Assembly: GCA_025920705.1 (NCBI GenBank)
Contig: JAPDLJ010000008.1
Coordinates: 1-45,637 of the forward strand
Direction: 5' to 3'
Length of the DNA stretch: 45,637 nucleotides
From: Candidatus Jingweiarchaeum tengchongense
GTDB lineage: Archaea > Nanobdellota > Nanobdellia > Jingweiarchaeales > Jingweiarchaeaceae
The notes beneath the pieces are model-generated. The model was not told where the DNA came from, made no database searches, and saw only the letters and a program-made list of their open reading frames with translations. Of the stretch, positions 15,968 through 24,431 are shown piece after piece; positions within the stretch are counted from its first letter, which is position 1; every line of letters begins with the position of its first letter. A program made the translations under genes and the position numbers.

Positions 15968-17251
15968 ATGCAAATCATTGCTGATTTACACATTCATAGC
16001 AAATATGCAAGAGCTACGAGTAAAGAGATGGATTTGGAACATCTTTCTACTTATTCCAAGATCAAGGGAATCAATCTGTTAGGCACGGGCGATTGTACAC
16101 ACCCAAGCTGGTTTTCTGAGATAAAGAAAAAATTGAAGGAGAGAAGAGATGGCATTTACGATTACAATCAGACAAATTTCATTATCACAGGCGAAATAAG
16201 GACGATTTATAAAAAAAATGATAAATTGAGAAAGGTAGACCATCTAATTCTGGTTCCAAACATCGAAGTATGCGAGCAAATGAACGATTCATTGAAAAAT
16301 CTTGGGAATTTGAGATTGGACGGAAGAGCATCGTTTTATAAAAGTGCACCAGAGATTGTCGAAAAAATAATAGAGATATCCAAAGACATTATGATAATTC
16401 CGGCACACATTTGGACAAGCTGGTATGGTGTGTTGGGTGAATTTTCAGATTTTAATAAAATAGATGAATGTTACGAAGATCAGACGAAGCACATACATGC
16501 ATTGGAGACTGGACTTAGTTCAGATCCAATGATGAATTGGAGATTATCTTCACTCGATAAATTTACACTTGTATCAAACAGCGATTCACATTCACCATGG
16601 CCATGGCGCTTGGGCAGAGAAGTAAATGTTTTTGAGATCAATGACGAGAAATTTAGTTACAAGGAAATCGTCGATGCAATCAAGAAAAAAGATAGGAGGC
16701 GCTTTCTATTCACGATTGAATGTAATCCAGAATATGGTAAATACCACTTTGATGGACATAGAAAATGTAACGTTTCCTTGTCACCAAAAGAAGCAATAAA
16801 AAATAACAACATTTGTCCTGTTTGTGGTAAAAAGCTTACGATTGGTGTGTTACATCGGGTTGAATTACTTGCAGATAGGGAAGAAGGCTTCGTTCCAAAA
16901 GATGCAATTCCATTCAAGACTTTATTACCACTTTATGAGATAATTTCACACGCATTGAAGGTGAATCAACTTTATTCAAAAAAAGTGATTGAGGAACAAG
17001 ACAAATTGATAAAACATTTTAAGAACGAATTTAATGTCTTGTTGAATGTTGATAAAGAAGAGTTAATGAAAGTTACGGATGAGGTAATAGTGGATGCAAT
17101 TATGAAGGTCAGAAACAACGAAGTTAAGGTGATTCCAGGTTATGATGGTGTATACGGGAAACCTGTTTTTTCTGAATCAGAGTTTAATAAATTTGAGGAA
17201 AATAGAAGAAAAGTATTAAGAAGGCAAAGTAAGCTTGGAGATTATTCTTAA
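15968..17251 (+). CDS. Endonuclease Q (EndoQ), PHP-domain DNA repair nuclease
   Basis: The 427-residue product starts with DLHIHSKYA (D6, H8, H10), the metal site of a PHP phosphoesterase domain, with further histidines in GDCTHPSW, PAHIWTSWYG and SNSDSHSPWP. A four-cysteine zinc site follows (C252 in IECNPEYGKYHFDGH, C267, and CPVC at 283-286), then the GVLHRVELLADR stretch. This domain order and length match EndoQ of Thermococcales, which nicks DNA on the 5' side of deaminated bases and abasic sites. It closes the information-processing run and is convergent with the lipoprotein genes, sharing three bases. Confidence 0.9.
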   Translation: MQIIADLHIHSKYARATSKEMDLEHLSTYSKIKGINLLGTGDCTHPSWFSEIKKKLKERRDGIYDYNQTNFIITGEIRTIYKKNDKLRKVDHLILVPNIEVCEQMNDSLKNLGNLRLDGRASFYKSAPEIVEKIIEISKDIMIIPAHIWTSWYGVLGEFSDFNKIDECYEDQTKHIHALETGLSSDPMMNWRLSSLDKFTLVSNSDSHSPWPWRLGREVNVFEINDEKFSYKEIVDAIKKKDRRRFLFTIECNPEYGKYHFDGHRKCNVSLSPKEAIKNNNICPVCGKKLTIGVLHRVELLADREEGFVPKDAIPFKTLLPLYEIISHALKVNQLYSKKVIEEQDKLIKHFKNEFNVLLNVDKEELMKVTDEVIVDAIMKVRNNEVKVIPGYDGVYGKPVFSESEFNKFEENRRKVLRRQSKLGDYS

Positions 17252-18135
17252 CCCTTTATTACTTGGAAGGTAATCTGTGGAGAATCAAAGCAGTAAGTGT
17301 AAGTTGTATTCGCTTTAATTCTCAAAACAACATCGCTACTTGCTTGTTTAAGATTATTCAGTGTGAAAGGTAATCTTGCCTCGTAACTCTCACCATAGAG
17401 CAATAATTGTATGGGTATACCATTTTTACAATAGAAAACTTTTGTCCCTTCGTTTTTTGTACAAGTAAAATCCCATTGCGATTGGAGTGCTGGTGAAGCT
17501 TGGGCATCGAATAGGTCATTGCTTGGAATTTCAATGTTGAACTCCCTTATCTTATCGTCCAGTAAATTGAACCCAAGCGATGTTGGTCTTCCCTTGTATT
17601 TGTTGGATAAAACAATCGTGAACGGAATGCTCCTCAATGATTTCGTTGATTTTGCGTCTTCCAATCCGATGAATTCGAGTGATATCGGTGCAACATTCTG
17701 TCCTTTTTCTATGCTTGCATTGCTAGTCAGAGGAGTGATGAGCAAATCATGGTAACTTATCGTTGTGTAATTGAAGCAAACTCTTACATTTTGATTATAC
17801 TCTGAGTTCTCCTGTGCATTTTCAGTAACATGAAGCGTCCAATAAAAGCGCACAGGCACCTTTGGTCTTATTTCTGGAATTGTTTGCGGGTTCTCTTCAG
17901 GGATCGTAATATCAGATGAAACATATTTAACAATTCCTGCTTGCACATCATAAAGTGATTGATCCAAATAGTTCGTCACAACTGCCTGTAATGTTGTGTC
18001 AGCACCTCTTGCTAATTTGTACAAAGTAAGATTAACACTTATTTCAATGCCTTCCTTTACTGTTGGTTTCTGGTTTATACATCCCAAAATTAATATAGCT
18101 AGTAGGGCTGTGATAACTATTGTTGTCTTTTTCAT
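17248..18135 (-). CDS. Lipoprotein with two beta-sandwich-like domains (tandem paralogue 1)
   Basis: No named family recognised. About 295 residues with a lipoprotein signal: MKKTTIV, hydrophobic core, lipobox LILGC (C19 of the chosen start). The ATG at 18135 is used because GAGTGAT lies about six bases upstream; the longest frame would add nine residues that spoil the signal peptide. The first mature half has VNLTLYKLARGADTTLQAVVTNY and a VPVRFYWTLHV segment followed by VRVCFNYTTISYHDL. The second half has PISLEFIGLE and ends TTYTYCFDSPQITFQVIK. The same landmarks recur in the next three genes and in the ectodomain of the 748-residue protein. Probably anchored outside the membrane. Last gene of the surface operon. 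Confidence 0.75.
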   Translation of the reverse strand: MKKTTIVITALLAILILGCINQKPTVKEGIEISVNLTLYKLARGADTTLQAVVTNYLDQSLYDVQAGIVKYVSSDITIPEENPQTIPEIRPKVPVRFYWTLHVTENAQENSEYNQNVRVCFNYTTISYHDLLITPLTSNASIEKGQNVAPISLEFIGLEDAKSTKSLRSIPFTIVLSNKYKGRPTSLGFNLLDDKIREFNIEIPSNDLFDAQASPALQSQWDFTCTKNEGTKVFYCKNGIPIQLLLYGESYEARLPFTLNNLKQASSDVVLRIKANTTYTYCFDSPQITFQVIKG

Positions 18136-18178
18136 TTCCATCACTCTAAAATAAAAAATCACAATTTAATAATTTTTT

Positions 18179-19060
18179 CTATTCAGTAACTTCTATTCTC
18201 AAAAAGTTAGAATCTATTTGGTATCTATAATTTACCCTTACCTTTATTCTAGTGACCAAACCATCATGCGCTCTTGGATGATTCATTTCCATTCTTATCC
18301 TGAGATAATCCGCAGAGACTAGACGAGTGCAAGGATCAAATAAATTGGACGAAGCATTGTAGGTGTATAGTTTAACTTCACCCACTACTTGCTCGCCCCA
18401 ATTATTCGGACAATTATGAGAAACAATGCTCACATCCTTTGGAACCTCAATTACAATGCTGTTTATATTGTCATTGAAAACCTTTCCCTTACCTGTGTTT
18501 TTTAAATTGATTACTAAGGTGAATGGAGCATCCCCAGTATCTTCATGTATTACGATTGGATTATCCGTGCTTAGATTCACAGGGAGAGGCCCTCGTTCGC
18601 TTCCATAAGTACAGGCACTACATGTTCTGAACAACGATTCATTCACGAAAAGGGCATCCACGTAACCCTCAGTTGAATAATCATAAAAAATTCTTGCTTG
18701 CATGCTGTTTATTACTTTATAAGAAGGTGCTTTGATGCGCCAAATTACGTATACAGTGCCATTTGGGCGGGCAGTATTTGTATTTAATCTTGATTCAGTA
18801 ATATTAAAAGCACCAAAACCAAGTAGTGTTGCATTTATTCCAGACGCAATTTCATCACCATTATTTAACATCGTGAGTGTAAGCGTAACGGTTTCATTCT
18901 TACCTATCGTATCCCTTGTCGTTGAGAAAGAAGTAATGACCAGACCATAAATTCCTTGAGGTATTACTGTCTGGTTTTGGGAAACGCCCTGATTCGTACA
19001 TCCAAAATTAAAAATAAGAATAATTAGAAATAATAAAAAAATAAAATTCATTTTTTTCAT
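18179..19060 (-). CDS. Lipoprotein with two beta-sandwich-like domains (tandem paralogue 2)
   Basis: The 293-residue product starts MKKMNFIFLL and has a lipobox NFGC (C21). The mature part begins with an Ig-like strand pattern (GLVITSFSTTRDTIGKNETV and LTLTMLNNGDEIASG) and a TVYVIWRIKAP strand followed by ARIFYDYSTEGYVDALF. The second domain has PFTLVINLKNTGKGKVF and ends RVNYRYQIDSNFLRIEV. These match the corresponding landmarks of the flanking genes, so the group looks like a gene duplication series. The NTGKGKV pattern resembles CARDB/Ig-type adhesion domains. Function unknown; predicted extracellular and lipid-anchored. Ten bases after the preceding gene in the same transcript. Confidence 0.75.
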   Translation of the reverse strand: MKKMNFIFLLFLIILIFNFGCTNQGVSQNQTVIPQGIYGLVITSFSTTRDTIGKNETVTLTLTMLNNGDEIASGINATLLGFGAFNITESRLNTNTARPNGTVYVIWRIKAPSYKVINSMQARIFYDYSTEGYVDALFVNESLFRTCSACTYGSERGPLPVNLSTDNPIVIHEDTGDAPFTLVINLKNTGKGKVFNDNINSIVIEVPKDVSIVSHNCPNNWGEQVVGEVKLYTYNASSNLFDPCTRLVSADYLRIRMEMNHPRAHDGLVTRIKVRVNYRYQIDSNFLRIEVTE

Positions 19061-19070
19061 TTTGGCTCAT

Positions 19071-19967
19071 TTATCTTCCTGTTACATAAAATACTAGTTG
19101 TTGGGAATTCATGCAGTATCTGTATCTAACTTCAGCTGATAGTCTCTTTGAGAAGTCCCTGTTTATGTTATTTGCATTCAAGTTGATTACGAATGGTATG
19201 TCAAGTTTTCCTTCCCATGTTTCTATGTTTGTACCAGTACATGTCCATCCATTGTCCGCATCTCCAGAACATGTGATACCTAAGTTTGAAGGTATGCTAG
19301 ACGTGTTTAATGTGTATTCAGGAGCAGCAGATTTACCATCTGGTGCCGGTATGTTAATTGTGACAGAGGTTATGTTACCACTTACAATGCCTTGTATTTT
19401 TCCAGGACCAACATTTGAGATCGATAGTGTTGGATAAACGCTCGTTTGAGCCCATTTCGGGAACGATGTTTCCAATCCGACAAATGAGACTGCAACAGGT
19501 CCTGATGTGCTTCCTTTATCTGGTGTGATCGTTGTTGTCTCTTCCAATGTAACAGCAAAGTCATTGTATGCTTTTGTCAAGTAGTCATAACAAATTGTTA
19601 CGTATGGTTTATATGAGCTTCCTTTTATTGCATTGGTTGTTGCTGTTATTGTCCATCCAATTCTCACTCTTGTGTTCGGAGCGACATTGAATGTGCTTGA
19701 AGTGTAGTTTGGCGGGCTTCCTGGTGAAACTTCGAGGTCTGGTGTTATTATTCCGTTCAAGTAACCAACAAGATTTGTTAATGTATCCTCATAGTTGTTC
19801 TCAACTACCACAGTAATTGCTGTTCTTCCATTCTGCGTGATTCTGTTACTACTTAGCGTAGTGTTCATTACTACCCCTGTACCTGTAGGTCCTGCCGGTG
19901 TCTGTCCAACGCATCCAAACGCTAGTAATACTACCAACACAGATACAAACAAAGTTGTTTTATTCAT
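19071..19967 (-). CDS. Lipoprotein with two beta-sandwich-like domains (tandem paralogue 3)
   Basis: The 298-residue product starts MNKTTLFVSV, with a lipobox LAFGC (C19) and then a Gly/Pro/Thr-rich linker. The first domain has NRITQNGRTAITVVVENNYEDTL, RVRIGWTITATT and VTICYDYLTKAYNDFAV. The second has GPVAVSFVGLE, SISNVGPGKIQG, and ends VRYRYCMNSQQLVFYVTG. Asparagine and threonine are abundant, consistent with a glycosylated surface protein. A strong AAGGTGA Shine-Dalgarno lies six bases before the ATG. It is the clearest example of the repeated architecture in this cluster: signal, Ig-like domain, FxGLE junction, Ig-like domain, YRYC tail. No function can be assigned. Confidence 0.75.
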   Translation of the reverse strand: MNKTTLFVSVLVVLLAFGCVGQTPAGPTGTGVVMNTTLSSNRITQNGRTAITVVVENNYEDTLTNLVGYLNGIITPDLEVSPGSPPNYTSSTFNVAPNTRVRIGWTITATTNAIKGSSYKPYVTICYDYLTKAYNDFAVTLEETTTITPDKGSTSGPVAVSFVGLETSFPKWAQTSVYPTLSISNVGPGKIQGIVSGNITSVTINIPAPDGKSAAPEYTLNTSSIPSNLGITCSGDADNGWTCTGTNIETWEGKLDIPFVINLNANNINRDFSKRLSAEVRYRYCMNSQQLVFYVTGR

Positions 19968-19992
19968 TTTTTCACCTTTTTAACTTTTCTAT

Positions 19993-20958
19993 CTAATATA
20001 CTTTTAAAGGTGCTACTACTATTTTAGCATTTCCCTCCAGTGTATACTCATAAGTAATATCAAAATAAAAAGGTAACGATATAAATGTTTCTGTTGTAGA
20101 TTTAATGTCACAAGGTATGCCTATTCTTATACCAACCGCTAGCTCCTCAGGTGTTATCGCATCATTCGTACATCTTCTATGTGTATAATCGCAATGCCAT
20201 CCCTGGGATGGAGTTGGTATAGAGCAATTTATCTTATCTGAATAATTAAAACTCAATGTTAAATTCGTTCCAGGCTTCAGCATTCCTTTACCAATATTTT
20301 TCATGTCAAACGCATACGTGAAACTACTCACTTCATTTGGATTAAATATCACATGTGCTTGAGTTGCAGGTACAACACTAATCGGACCAGCACTTATGAG
20401 TGCTGCAGGCGTTGGTAATGCGTTCCTTTCTCTGCGATAACTATACTCACTTTCTGTCATTGCAATTACCTCTTGATATGCATTCATCTTATACGCATAA
20501 TCCAATGTGTAGTATATTGTATGCTCATACCACATGTTTGCGATTTCGCTCGCATTTGGTGCTTTCAATATCCAAAAAAATTCCATTTCTTGGTCAGGGA
20601 AGAACTTTGTGATCCTATGTTGCCTATATGATAAACCAGCATCACCATCATAATACGTGTTATTCGTTCTTATGTCATCTGGTCCATGGGGTACGTTACC
20701 TTCGATGATTTTAAATGGATAAACATTATCAAGACTTGCAGTCACATTACTCGCCATTTCACCAAGCAGATTATTTCTGATCACGAGTGAGATGTAAGCG
20801 TATCTGCCCGGTGGCACTTTATCAACTTTTGGTCCAAAACTCAACACACCAATGTCCTGGAATTTCTGTAATTTTGGATCTTGTTCCTCTTCCTGGCTGA
20901 CACAACCATACGTAGCTAGTAAAAACAAAATCATCAAAACTAGTAATTTTTTATTCAT
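19993..20958 (-). CDS. Lipoprotein with two beta-sandwich-like domains (tandem paralogue 4)
   Basis: The 321-residue product starts MNKKLLVLMI, lipobox ATYGC (C19), then an acidic EEEQDP linker. It carries GRYAYISLVIRNNLLGEMASNVTASL, an MEFFWILKAP strand and IYYTLDYAYKMNAYQEV, equivalent to the other three lipoproteins. The second half has TYAFDMKNIGKGMLKPG and a cysteine-rich loop (DKINCS, WHCDY, RRCTND), and ends FDITYEYTLEGNAKIVV. The four cysteines in the second half suggest disulfides, in keeping with an extracellular site. It is the most diverged of the four. It follows the 748-residue gene by six bases with GTGATA as a Shine-Dalgarno. Confidence 0.75.
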   Translation of the reverse strand: MNKKLLVLMILFLLATYGCVSQEEEQDPKLQKFQDIGVLSFGPKVDKVPPGRYAYISLVIRNNLLGEMASNVTASLDNVYPFKIIEGNVPHGPDDIRTNNTYYDGDAGLSYRQHRITKFFPDQEMEFFWILKAPNASEIANMWYEHTIYYTLDYAYKMNAYQEVIAMTESEYSYRRERNALPTPAALISAGPISVVPATQAHVIFNPNEVSSFTYAFDMKNIGKGMLKPGTNLTLSFNYSDKINCSIPTPSQGWHCDYTHRRCTNDAITPEELAVGIRIGIPCDIKSTTETFISLPFYFDITYEYTLEGNAKIVVAPLKVY

Positions 20959-20964
20959 TTTTTA

Positions 20965-23211
20965 TCACACACTTTGACATAAATGAGCATCTATGTACGC
21001 ATCTTGTATCGTTGCATATCTATAAAATATATCTGCTCTGAATAACAAAGACCTCCTATTTGTCACATTTATTTCTGACCACTTACTTCTCAATCCCTTA
21101 CCATCAGCATCTAATGTACATGGATAAAGCCCGAATTCTTTTAATTTGTATCCATCCCCAACACAAAAAACATTATAGTCATCGCCAAGCTCACTTACCT
21201 CATTTATGAATTTTGAGAGATATCCACCACCAGTGAAGAATTCACATATTGGAGAATATGGTCTATCTGTGATTGTGAAATAGATCGTGTTCCATTGGTC
21301 TATTGTTTGGGATGGCTTGTCCGTATATTTAAATTCTATTATGAAACTATAAGTTGTATTTGGACAAAGACCGATACCTATACTTTTTTTGTCAATCGGT
21401 AACACTAATTTTCCATCCTTGTCTATTACACCGTACCAGTTTCTTGTGAGATTCATTTTGACTGATGGGTCTTTACAAGTTTCGTTCGTAGGTGCACCGT
21501 CTAAAGTGACATTTAAATTACTTATTGTGTAAGCCTGTGTTTTATTCGTATTGTGTAATACAACGATGAAAAACCCATAATCTAAAATTGCTTTCACCTC
21601 GCATTTTATTTGTGAGTCTCCACCTGTACAACTGGTTAGATCCTGGGTCGTTCTTGCAGCATTGTATCCACTACAATAAGAAGCGTTGAAATCTAATGGT
21701 TTAAAAACATCACCCTTACAGCTTCCCAGTATTTTTGGTACTACTAAACAGAGCTCTTTTAATTCAGTGATCTCTCCTGATCCTTTGTTTGAGAAGCTCA
21801 CAACAACAGTCATCTTATCAGAACTATTTGGTCCGGCCAATATTGGTTGGGGACCAGGATCTATGTTTAATAAAATTGGACCTCTTGATGATGTCGCAGG
21901 AACGCTTTGTTGACTGAACATATTCTGCATCATGAGCACATGCGCATAAGTGTCATTGATAAATTGTGTGTAAGAGATGGAAGTCGTTGAGAAATCGGCT
22001 TCAGCGATGATTGAGAGCGGGCAATTCATAAATGTCCTACCTGCACCAGGATCACTTACTGTGATTTCAGGACATGAATGTAAAATTATTTCATTCGGTC
22101 CTAGCTTTGTTGTTCTTAATGGTCCACAAGTTTGTCCTTGTTCATTTGGAATGTTTAGATATTCGCAATAGAAATATGAAGTGAGTGAGAAGGTTGGATT
22201 GAACAAAACAATAGCTACGAGTGTATTGAATACCTCTTCTTCCCATCCACCTAGCTTTGTGCTAAGTGGATTTGCATATCTCACTGTCACATTGAATATA
22301 TCATAGGGCGCGTTGTTTTGTATCTGTGAGATTACTTGATATGTGGTTAGATCAAAACAACCCTTACTTGGCACCACATCAAATTTTTTTACTGATAAAC
22401 CAGCAGTCGGGGAAGTTTGGGTTGGCGCTTCTTGGAATTCCCACATTGCTTCTTGTTGGTGCACATATGCTTGGAAATCCAAGCTTCTTAATATATCACT
22501 TTGTTTCTTGCCAGCTGCTGTTAATTGTGTGAATGACCTACCAATGATTGGGAAAAATCCACCCACATAACCCATGATCAATGGCCACACGAGGAACCAG
22601 AATATACCCATCAATGAGCCATACATAAGTAAAAATCTTAACCAGGGAGCAGATTGCGAGAGTGTGGGTCCCCATATGATAAAAATTGGTAGGTCCATGA
22701 TTAAGAAAGCTAATATGAAAACAAAGACACCAATCGGCCACCAACCAAAAAAATATCCAGCCGCCCATGAAATAACAAAAACACCAATGAATTTCCATAG
22801 CCAAGGTATTGCCATTGCAAAGCGCTTTCCAAGAAAACCAGCGAGACCCCAAGCAGCAACTCTTGCCATTCCAGTTCCTTTACAAGCAGAACAAACAACA
22901 TATCTGATAACTTGGCCACTTTCGCAATTTGGGCAGTCCATTAATGGACCTTCCACCCACTTGCGTTGATTCACATCATAGACCCATCTGTGAACTTTTC
23001 CAGTGCCTCCACAGTTCTTACAGGTGCTTACTTTGACAATAACTCCCCTACCACCACACTTAGGACAATTACCCCTTCTTTCCGGTATCTCTTCCTCCTT
23101 TTTCTTTCCTTCCTCCTCCTTTTCAGTAGATGGAGGTGTCTCTTCTTTTCTCCCTCTTATCCTGTTACCAACCTTCTTGAATCTATCTTTTATGTTATCC
23201 CATCTACCCAT
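20965..23211 (-). CDS. Membrane protein joining a DnaJ-type zinc finger to an extracellular beta-domain region
   Basis: The 748-residue product has three parts. Residues 1-46 are highly charged. Residues 47-115 carry four CxxC knuckles (C49/C52, C64/C67, C93/C96, C107/C110), several as CxxCxGxG, the pattern of the DnaJ central zinc finger. About residues 130-217 contain three or four hydrophobic helices (FIGVFVISWAAGYFFGWW, GVFVFILAFLIMDL, FLLMYGSLMGIFWFLVW). The remaining 500 residues are rich in N, T and S with paired cysteines and landmarks like those of the lipoproteins downstream (VRYANPL, VSFSNKGSGEI, ADIFYRYATIQDAYI). So the zinc finger would face the cytoplasm and the beta-rich part the outside. 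GAGTGAT precedes the ATG. I know no named family with this order. Confidence 0.75.
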   Translation of the reverse strand: MGRWDNIKDRFKKVGNRIRGRKEETPPSTEKEEEGKKKEEEIPERRGNCPKCGGRGVIVKVSTCKNCGGTGKVHRWVYDVNQRKWVEGPLMDCPNCESGQVIRYVVCSACKGTGMARVAAWGLAGFLGKRFAMAIPWLWKFIGVFVISWAAGYFFGWWPIGVFVFILAFLIMDLPIFIIWGPTLSQSAPWLRFLLMYGSLMGIFWFLVWPLIMGYVGGFFPIIGRSFTQLTAAGKKQSDILRSLDFQAYVHQQEAMWEFQEAPTQTSPTAGLSVKKFDVVPSKGCFDLTTYQVISQIQNNAPYDIFNVTVRYANPLSTKLGGWEEEVFNTLVAIVLFNPTFSLTSYFYCEYLNIPNEQGQTCGPLRTTKLGPNEIILHSCPEITVSDPGAGRTFMNCPLSIIAEADFSTTSISYTQFINDTYAHVLMMQNMFSQQSVPATSSRGPILLNIDPGPQPILAGPNSSDKMTVVVSFSNKGSGEITELKELCLVVPKILGSCKGDVFKPLDFNASYCSGYNAARTTQDLTSCTGGDSQIKCEVKAILDYGFFIVVLHNTNKTQAYTISNLNVTLDGAPTNETCKDPSVKMNLTRNWYGVIDKDGKLVLPIDKKSIGIGLCPNTTYSFIIEFKYTDKPSQTIDQWNTIYFTITDRPYSPICEFFTGGGYLSKFINEVSELGDDYNVFCVGDGYKLKEFGLYPCTLDADGKGLRSKWSEINVTNRRSLLFRADIFYRYATIQDAYIDAHLCQSV

Positions 23212-23216
23212 CTAAA

Positions 23217-24386
23217 TCACTCATAAACAATTTGTAATTCACCAATCTCAAATTCGCCGTTGGGTGAGGATATTCGGATTGTGTTTCCAAGGTTGGCCAA
23301 ATCCTTCTTGTTTATAACGAAGTGATTGAATCCTTCACCAACACTTCTTTCATAAGTCACATGGCCTGGCATGAATGTGAAATCTAGCATTCCAGGAACA
23401 TTGATCCTTTTCACATTCACCATCAATTTCACGATCGTTGTGTTCGATTCTAAAACATCCTTTGGAACATTGAAACTATATGTTCTCTCAACTCTTGATA
23501 CTTCAGGTAAATAAAATTCAATTTTGATATTGGAAAGTGAATAAACAGTGCCTTCTTGCGCAATGAAGCTCAATGTATTAGCTCCTTCCACCAAACCCAA
23601 TGCGATCGTGCCACTTTCCATTGTAAAATTTGAAGAGAGCTTACCAGTATATATCGGCTTGCCATTTATGTCTATCTTAGCAGTACCATCCCCTCTTGCT
23701 TCACCAATGTTTAATCTTAATATCGTGGCTCTCAAATTATCTCGCGTGAGCACGAGTGTTCTTAAATCAATTGCATTTTCCTGCTTGTACTTCATTTGAT
23801 AAATACTAATTGAAAGGTCACATGACTGAGTTGTCCAAAAATAGAATCCTTGGAATGAACATATCACGTTTATTGTATCATTCCCAGTCAACATGTTTGC
23901 AGGTATTACAACTTTCTCAGTTTCACCTTCACTAATTGCTTTATCAAAGATTACATTTTCACCCATTATTGCCTTTATCTTTGGTATGCCTTCTTTCTTA
24001 TTCAATGTGATTTCCAAAACTACTTCCTTTGTGTTCGTTGAATTCAAATTTAGAATGTTAAAAGATTTACTTCCACTTGAAATGATGTTCGAATACAATG
24101 TTGTTTTTGAAGCATCAATGAGTAATTGTACAAGCGGATAAGAGAGATAAACATCACCAATCGAATAGGAACCAATTCTTTGACCTTGACTCCCACCAAT
24201 TAAACCAACATTTCTTATATCCAACAAATAGTTGTCATGTGCGGTTATTGGTTCAACACCCCCACTTGGTGGCGTTTCATTCAGTATTCTTGCCCTCTCA
24301 GATGCTGGGACCCACATGAGATATAAGAGAATTAACCCTAATAGCGCTAGTATGATAATTGTTGTAGCATACTGCGCTTTTCTCAT
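23217..24386 (-). CDS. Membrane-anchored extracellular beta-rich protein
   Basis: About 389 residues with one N-terminal helix (residues 8-25, TTIIILALLGLILLYLMW) and no lipobox, so a signal anchor with the bulk outside. The rest is beta-rich with repeated short modules (VLEITLNKKEGIPKIKAIMGENVIF; GTAKIDINGKPIYTGKL; NTLSFIAQEGTVYSLSNIKIEF), like carbohydrate-binding or jelly-roll domains that recur two or three times. I chose the ATG at 24386: GAGGAG lies just upstream and a TATA-like box about 36 bases upstream; the longer frame would start at the box itself. Second gene of the surface operon. No named family recognised. Confidence 0.7.
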   Translation of the reverse strand: MRKAQYATTIIILALLGLILLYLMWVPASERARILNETPPSGGVEPITAHDNYLLDIRNVGLIGGSQGQRIGSYSIGDVYLSYPLVQLLIDASKTTLYSNIISSGSKSFNILNLNSTNTKEVVLEITLNKKEGIPKIKAIMGENVIFDKAISEGETEKVVIPANMLTGNDTINVICSFQGFYFWTTQSCDLSISIYQMKYKQENAIDLRTLVLTRDNLRATILRLNIGEARGDGTAKIDINGKPIYTGKLSSNFTMESGTIALGLVEGANTLSFIAQEGTVYSLSNIKIEFYLPEVSRVERTYSFNVPKDVLESNTTIVKLMVNVKRINVPGMLDFTFMPGHVTYERSVGEGFNHFVINKKDLANLGNTIRISSPNGEFEIGELQIVYE

Positions 24387-24414
24387 ATACTCCTCTTTAA
24401 ATAATACCACTCCC

Positions 24415-24429
24415 AAGTTTATAAAACTT
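24415..24429 (-). promoter_or_regulatory. TATA-like box inside the surface operon
   Basis: AAGTTTTATAAACTT, a near-palindrome, lies across the stop region of the zinc-peptidase-like gene and about 36 bases before the ATG at 24386. With the GAGGAG at 24390-24395 it suggests an additional promoter for the downstream membrane and lipoprotein genes. Confidence 0.4.
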
Positions 24430-24431
24430 TT

